Of a stretch of 64,000 nt of DNA, positions 60,359 through 64,000 are shown one piece after another. A program made the translations under genes and the position numbers. Under the pieces are notes generated by a model that worked only from the letters and a program-made list of their open reading frames with translations, was not told the DNA's origin and searched no databases. Each line of letters starts with the position of its first letter. The first letter of the stretch is position 1. This DNA is from an uncultured Bacteroidales bacterium (GTDB lineage: Bacteria > Bacteroidota > Bacteroidia > Bacteroidales > Muribaculaceae). Location: the NCBI GenBank assembly GCA_902779125.1, contig CACZAC010000002.1, forward strand, positions 1-64,000, in the 5' to 3' direction.

Positions 60359-60748
60359 ATGCTGAAACTCAATAAAGTACATCACATTGCACTGATTTGC
60401 TCCGATTACCAGCGGAGCATCGATTTCTATACCCGCGTGATTGGCTGCCAGGTCATTACTGAGCATTGGCGTGAACAGCAACAGTCTTACCTGACCAAAC
60501 TGTCGCTGAACGGCGACTATGTCATCGAGCTGTTCTCGTTCCCCTCCCCTCCGCAACGCCCGTCATATCCCGAAGCGGCAGGTTTGCGTCATCTGGCCTT
60601 TGAGGTCGATGACATCGTGGGCCAGGTCGCAGAACTGGACCGCATGGGCATCGCTCACGAGGATATCAGGACCGACGCAACGACAAGCAAGCGCTTCGTC
60701 TTTTTTGACGACCCTGATGGTCAGCCCCTTGAAATGTACGAGAAATGA
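60359..60748 (+). CDS. VOC-superfamily protein (glyoxalase-like, GloA2/YaeR type)
   Basis: A 129-residue vicinal-oxygen-chelate protein. VHHIALICSDYQRSIDFYTRVIG is the first beta-alpha-beta unit with the metal His, LRHLAFEVDDI has the second-unit His, and DDPDGQPLEMYE ends with the metal Glu, so the metal site is complete. The length and the absence of long loops match the YaeR/SMU1112c group, which is not true lactoylglutathione lyase; the substrate is unknown. Confidence 0.88.
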   Translation: MLKLNKVHHIALICSDYQRSIDFYTRVIGCQVITEHWREQQQSYLTKLSLNGDYVIELFSFPSPPQRPSYPEAAGLRHLAFEVDDIVGQVAELDRMGIAHEDIRTDATTSKRFVFFDDPDGQPLEMYEK

Positions 60749-60813
60749 ACACACAATCCGTCACAGTTGTAACTTTTGGATAATCTTGTGGCTTAATTGA
60801 AAAGAATAACAAC

Positions 60814-61755
60814 ATGTTTTACTTGATAATAACCTTGGCGATAGGTCTGCTGGTGCCTTTCCAGATTGCTGCCAATTCCCGTTTGCGTCAGGTCGTGGGC
60901 CCCGCCTATGTCTCGACGCTTGTATCTTTTTCGGTTTCCACGCTGGCCTTATTGCTGGTGTCGCTATTGTCGGGCAGCCCCATCGTCCCTACTGGCCAAA
61001 TGCTGGCCGATGCGTCCTGGTGGAGCTGGTTTGCCGGGCTGGTCGCTGTAGTGACCATCACCATCTCCATCCACCTGTTTAAGGAAATCGGTCCCTTGCA
61101 AGCCATTATCATCCCTATGTTCAGTCAACTGATATTCAGTCTGTTGATAGACCACTTCGGATGGTTCGGTGCCAACGTGATACCCCTTGACGCCAAGCGC
61201 ATCATTGGCTCCTTATTGCTTATCGCGGGCGTGACGCTTGTCGTCGTGCTGCCCAAACTGAAAGCCCAGCGGCAGGATGCGAGCACAGTCAAAGGGTCCC
61301 GACAACTGTTCTGGCAATTGTGTGCAGTCGTGTCAGGCTGTTTGTCGGCCAGCATCACGGGTGTCTATGCCCAATTGTCGAGTGTCGTGGTCGCTAACGG
61401 CGGTAATCCCATGCAGGCAACGACCGTGGCCTTCTTCGTAGCCACGGTGGTGTTGCTGCTCTTCTGCACCCTCAATGGCAGCGTGCGCTTGATTGGCAAG
61501 GCCTTCTCCAGTGAGTACCCATGGTGGATGTGGACAGGCGGCTTGTGCGGTGCAATCATCGTCTTTGGCAACGCATGGCTTGTCGCCCATGTCGGTGTCG
61601 GCGTCTTCGTCATGGCTTTGCTCGTTGGCCAACTCGCTTTGAGCCAACTGATGGAGCACTACGGCTGGCTCGGAGCCCCACGCAAACGCATCACCTGGCC
61701 CCAGATTGTCGGCATCCTGCTCATGCTCGGCGGTGTCGCCCTCATCCGCCTCTAA
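60814..61755 (+). CDS. DMT-superfamily transporter with duplicated DUF606 (YdcZ) halves
   Basis: A 313-residue inner-membrane protein with ten spans in two similar five-span halves (1-150 and 165-313). Repeated features are GLLVPFQIAANSRLRQVVGPAYVSTLVSF in the first half and CLSASITGVYAQLSSVVVANGGNPMQATTVAFF in the second, each followed by PWWMWTGG/WWSWFAGL and a VILLMLGGV-type end. This is the DUF606 (YdcZ) part of the drug/metabolite transporter superfamily; substrate unknown, but a small metabolite export or uptake role is likely. Confidence 0.88.
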   Translation: MFYLIITLAIGLLVPFQIAANSRLRQVVGPAYVSTLVSFSVSTLALLLVSLLSGSPIVPTGQMLADASWWSWFAGLVAVVTITISIHLFKEIGPLQAIIIPMFSQLIFSLLIDHFGWFGANVIPLDAKRIIGSLLLIAGVTLVVVLPKLKAQRQDASTVKGSRQLFWQLCAVVSGCLSASITGVYAQLSSVVVANGGNPMQATTVAFFVATVVLLLFCTLNGSVRLIGKAFSSEYPWWMWTGGLCGAIIVFGNAWLVAHVGVGVFVMALLVGQLALSQLMEHYGWLGAPRKRITWPQIVGILLMLGGVALIRL

Positions 61756-61785
61756 AGCGTTTTTACTCACAAAATCGACCAATAT

Positions 61786-61816
61786 TTTGCTCTATAAATA
61801 ATAATGTGTACATTTG
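61786..61816 (+). promoter_or_regulatory. Promoter for the Kelch-AraC regulator
   Basis: TTTG (61786-61789), 19-bp spacer, TACATTTG (61809-61816), 59 bp before the TTG start at 61875. Confidence 0.75.
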
Positions 61817-61874
61817 TCGCAATCCAAAGGGTGAGCCACCTTCGTTGGGTGATGCCTATTAACTTCCATAACGC

Positions 61875-63626
61875 TTGAAACAAATTATAGCAGTCATATA
61901 CACCCTCATCGCATTGTTGCCGCTGGTGGCCACGCCACAAGGCAACAACGCTGGCAAGTGCCCTGCGGTGAAGGTCCAGGCTGAACGGTTGGCTGACCTG
62001 AACTTGCCCCGCTATGGGCACACAGTGCTGCTATTGAATGGCGAGCCTACGGTAATTGGAGGACACACCACCAACTTTGTGCCGACGCCAACCCTCGAAT
62101 ACTATAAGGACGGCAAGTGGCATCTGGTGCAGACCGCATTCCCTCATGATGACGGCTGTGCTGTGGAACTATCGACAGGCAAAGTGCTTATCATGGGAGG
62201 ACACAAGGAAAACATGGGCGTCGGGCAAAGTTTCGAAGTAGAACTCTATGATCCGTTGACGCACACGTCTGAGGGCCTCGCCAGTCTCGACATCAAGCGG
62301 GCGATGCTATCAGCCCTTGCGCTGGACGATGGACGTGCAGTCATTGCTGGGAACTGGTACCATAAGGACGCCATCGAAATCTATGATGGCAATATTAGCT
62401 TCTTGCCCGTGAAGGGCGTGAGTTTCGGTCGAGCCACCCCTTTCATCCTGCAAACAGCTAAAGACGACGCCATAATTATCGGTGGAATGGACACGGTTGG
62501 CCATCAAATCACCCATCCTGTAGCCGACCGGCTGCAGGGAGAGCCCTGCCATGTACCATTACTCGAGGAGTGGAGAATCGCCCCGGTATACATATTGTGG
62601 CCGTCATCCACTGCCTTTATCGGTGATAAATCCAAGGGTGACTATTCCTATCTGCTGCTCATCACCAATGACGAGGGGCAGCCAGCCATTGCCCGCGTCA
62701 CCAATGGGGAGTTCACACTGCTGCCCACCGATGTGCCTATCCCGAGGTCAAGCCAATGGGGAGAAATCTACTATAAGGGCATCCTCGTGGACCAACATTC
62801 TCAACGGGCATATCTGGTTGGTGACGATGCTAGTCATGAGGCTGTTAATCCCATTACCTCAACCCGTGCGTATGTTGTCATCATTGACTATACCAAAGAG
62901 CCAGCTGGCCTAACATTCTGTTACACTGATGTGTTGGATGATACGGACATCGATAATATCATCCTTACCGCTGATGGAGACTTGATGCTGACTGGCGGGG
63001 TACCGCATGGTTCATATTTCAAACCCACCGCTGCCACTTGGCTGATACACATTAGCCCACGAAGCCAGGCGGCAGCCAGCAGCAAATCCTTCTCATTTTT
63101 ACCCCCTTGGGCATGGTTGCTCATTAGCATGTCCATCATGGCTTTATGTACTATTTTGATACTACAGGCCCGTCGCAGGAAAAGAAGCCATCCACAAGAA
63201 CCTGTCGCTGCAGTCCACGAGCAAGCTCCCGTTATCACTCAGGAGGCCCCAGCGACAGAGCACCTCGAGGACATGGATGGACAAGAGAACTACGCTGAAC
63301 TGATGCGTCGTATCTGCCAGTTGATGGAAGAGCAACGGCTCTACCTCAATCCCGCCTTGAAGATGACCGACATCGTCGTCGCCTTAGGCACCAGCCGCAC
63401 CACCATTTCCAACTGCATCAACTTGCAGCGCGGATGCTCTTTCCCACAGTTTGTCAACACCTACCGTGTTGCCCATGCACAGGAACTGCTTCGCAATCAG
63501 CCTGACCTCAAGATTACCGAGGTGAGCCTGTCATCGGGATTCTCCAGCGAAGCCTCCTTCTACCGCATCTTCAAGTCCATCACCGGCACTACGCCCACCG
63601 ACTGGCGCCTCGACAATAAGGCATAA
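61875..63626 (+). CDS. Membrane-spanning Kelch-propeller sensor with AraC-type DNA-binding domain
   Basis: A 583-residue one-component regulator. It starts at a TTG codon: no in-frame ATG lies between an upstream stop and the signal peptide MKQIIAVIYTLIALLPLVA. The exported domain (about 30-395) has Kelch-like blades (GHTVLLLNGEPTVIGGHTT, VELSTGKVLIMGGHKEN, SALALDDGRAVIAGNWYH, DAIIIGGMDTV). One membrane span at about 408-430 (WAWLLISMSIMALCTILIL), a charged linker, then an AraC helix-turn-helix pair at about 485-583 (MTDIVVALGTSRTTISNCI; ITEVSLSSGFSSEASFYRIF). Same overall plan as the regulator at 21993 with a different sensor. Confidence 0.9.
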   Translation: MKQIIAVIYTLIALLPLVATPQGNNAGKCPAVKVQAERLADLNLPRYGHTVLLLNGEPTVIGGHTTNFVPTPTLEYYKDGKWHLVQTAFPHDDGCAVELSTGKVLIMGGHKENMGVGQSFEVELYDPLTHTSEGLASLDIKRAMLSALALDDGRAVIAGNWYHKDAIEIYDGNISFLPVKGVSFGRATPFILQTAKDDAIIIGGMDTVGHQITHPVADRLQGEPCHVPLLEEWRIAPVYILWPSSTAFIGDKSKGDYSYLLLITNDEGQPAIARVTNGEFTLLPTDVPIPRSSQWGEIYYKGILVDQHSQRAYLVGDDASHEAVNPITSTRAYVVIIDYTKEPAGLTFCYTDVLDDTDIDNIILTADGDLMLTGGVPHGSYFKPTAATWLIHISPRSQAAASSKSFSFLPPWAWLLISMSIMALCTILILQARRRKRSHPQEPVAAVHEQAPVITQEAPATEHLEDMDGQENYAELMRRICQLMEEQRLYLNPALKMTDIVVALGTSRTTISNCINLQRGCSFPQFVNTYRVAHAQELLRNQPDLKITEVSLSSGFSSEASFYRIFKSITGTTPTDWRLDNKA

Positions 63627-63651
63627 AATCACAAAAGAAACACCGCCCACT

Positions 63652-63741
63652 GTAGAGACGCAAAATTTGAGCAAACCGAACACCATGATGCTTGCATCGA
63701 TGGTTGAGGTGCCGCCAAATTTATCCAAAATCTTGCGTCTC
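63652..63741. repeat. Split GAGACGCAA palindrome (MITE-like, about 90 bp)
   Basis: GTAGAGACGCAAAATTT (63652-63668) and ATCTTGCGTCTC (about 63728-63741) are the two arms of the palindrome seen compact at 21928 and 8390, but here 60 bp of other sequence separates them. Either the compact forms are internal deletions of a small inverted-repeat element, or something inserted into the palindrome here. The 374-bp gap 63627-64000 has no gene. Confidence 0.65.
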
Positions 63742-63798
63742 CTGGGTTGTCGCGCCCAAGGACACATAAGGGTTATAGTTTATTAGTGTCCGCTAAAA

Positions 63799-63912
63799 CA
63801 TCGAAGATGTTAGCGGTTCGAAGAACCGATTTCAATGTGAAAGACCATGCAAGAACCTCGTAGAGGTTCGCAGCTTGGTCCCTGAACGAGATGGGAATGT
63901 GCCTCGAAGAGG
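63799..63912. repeat. Array of four mini-hairpins with TCGAAGA-type cores
   Basis: CATC-GAA-GATG (63799-63809), CGGTTC-GAA-GAACCG (63814-63828), GAACCTC-GTA-GAGGTTC (63853-63869) and CCTC-GAA-GAGG (63902-63912) are perfect short palindromes with a three-base loop and a shared TCG(A/T)AGA core. Followed by a doubled 15-bp unit TGAGGAGGTAATGCA (63947-63961 and 63963-63977). Confidence 0.55.
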
Positions 63913-64000
63913 AACTTTATAATTTCCAGGCATTTTGCGTCGACACTGAGGAGGTAATGCAGTGAGGAGGTAATGCATAAAATGGGCAAATCGGAGGGAT

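Noticed and set aside
63799-63912. Mini-hairpin array as a CRISPR or tRNA cluster
   Set aside because: Stems differ in sequence, spacing is irregular, and no cloverleaf or conserved tRNA loops can be drawn.

Overview
The window looks like chromosomal DNA of a gut-type member of the Bacteroidales, most likely Muribaculaceae or Prevotellaceae. The reasons are: many promoters have the Bacteroidetes form (TTTG, then about 19-21 bp, then TAnnTTTG); surface proteins are BspA-like leucine-rich-repeat proteins; dockerin-like C-terminal tails, CotH-type kinases, DUF1343 (NamZ) and SusC/D-era house genes such as RhuM-Fic are typical of the order; and ribosome-binding sites are weak. Genus cannot be fixed from this sequence alone. 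There is no rRNA, tRNA, CRISPR array or intact insertion sequence that I can see.

Layout. 1-7600: mnmE, a secreted nuclease, a uraA-esterase pair, a MmcQ/YjbR-AlkD pair, a CPBP membrane protease and a zinc-ribbon protein. 7651-10974: a YdiJ-type FAD/iron-sulfur dehydrogenase whose coding sequence carries two copies of dispersed intergenic repeats in frame. 11000-21990: a repeat-rich surface-protein island with a cyclophilin-like lipoprotein, a flavin reductase and two giant BspA-like proteins ending in dockerin-like tails, separated by modular repeats (TTTAGAG heptads, CGCTAAG units, GCATCCGC hairpins). 21993-25320: a membrane-spanning TPR-AraC regulator and a dockerin-tailed CotH kinase. 25442-34754: one long leftward operon, namZ - sodium:solute symporter - WYL regulator - three paralogous serine hydrolases - xerD, which I read as a peptidoglycan-fragment (MurNAc) salvage unit. 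34909-37004: a C69 dipeptidase and a zinc-ribbon protein. 37127-42544: glycosyltransferases and polytopic membrane proteins. 42670-43230: frr. 43311-49574: an A/T-rich exopolysaccharide block (two GT4 enzymes, a nucleotide-sugar epimerase, a family-9-like polysaccharide lyase, one small ORF) flanked by a 37-bp direct repeat, one copy of which contains the predicted frr promoter. 49698-52835: a DUF4062-NTPase-TPR protein of STAND/NLR-like architecture, the best candidate for an immune gene here. 52939-63626: GT2, M16 peptidase, LexA-like repressor, a lipoprotein CotH kinase followed by an FlK-like thioesterase, thioredoxin, TfoX and beta-carbonic anhydrase genes, a frameshifted RhuM-Fic gene, a VOC protein, a DMT-type transporter and a Kelch-TM-AraC regulator. 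The right end is repeat-rich noncoding DNA.

How the genes work together. Most of the window serves the cell envelope: surface adhesins, secreted kinases, peptidoglycan and dipeptide salvage, and polysaccharide synthesis. Two regulators (21993 and 61875) have the same unusual plan, an exported sensor domain, one membrane span and a cytoplasmic AraC DNA-binding domain, but carry different sensors (TPR versus Kelch propeller). The most informative non-gene signals are the repeat families: they fill intergenic spaces, bracket the surface genes and have entered a conserved enzyme without breaking its frame.
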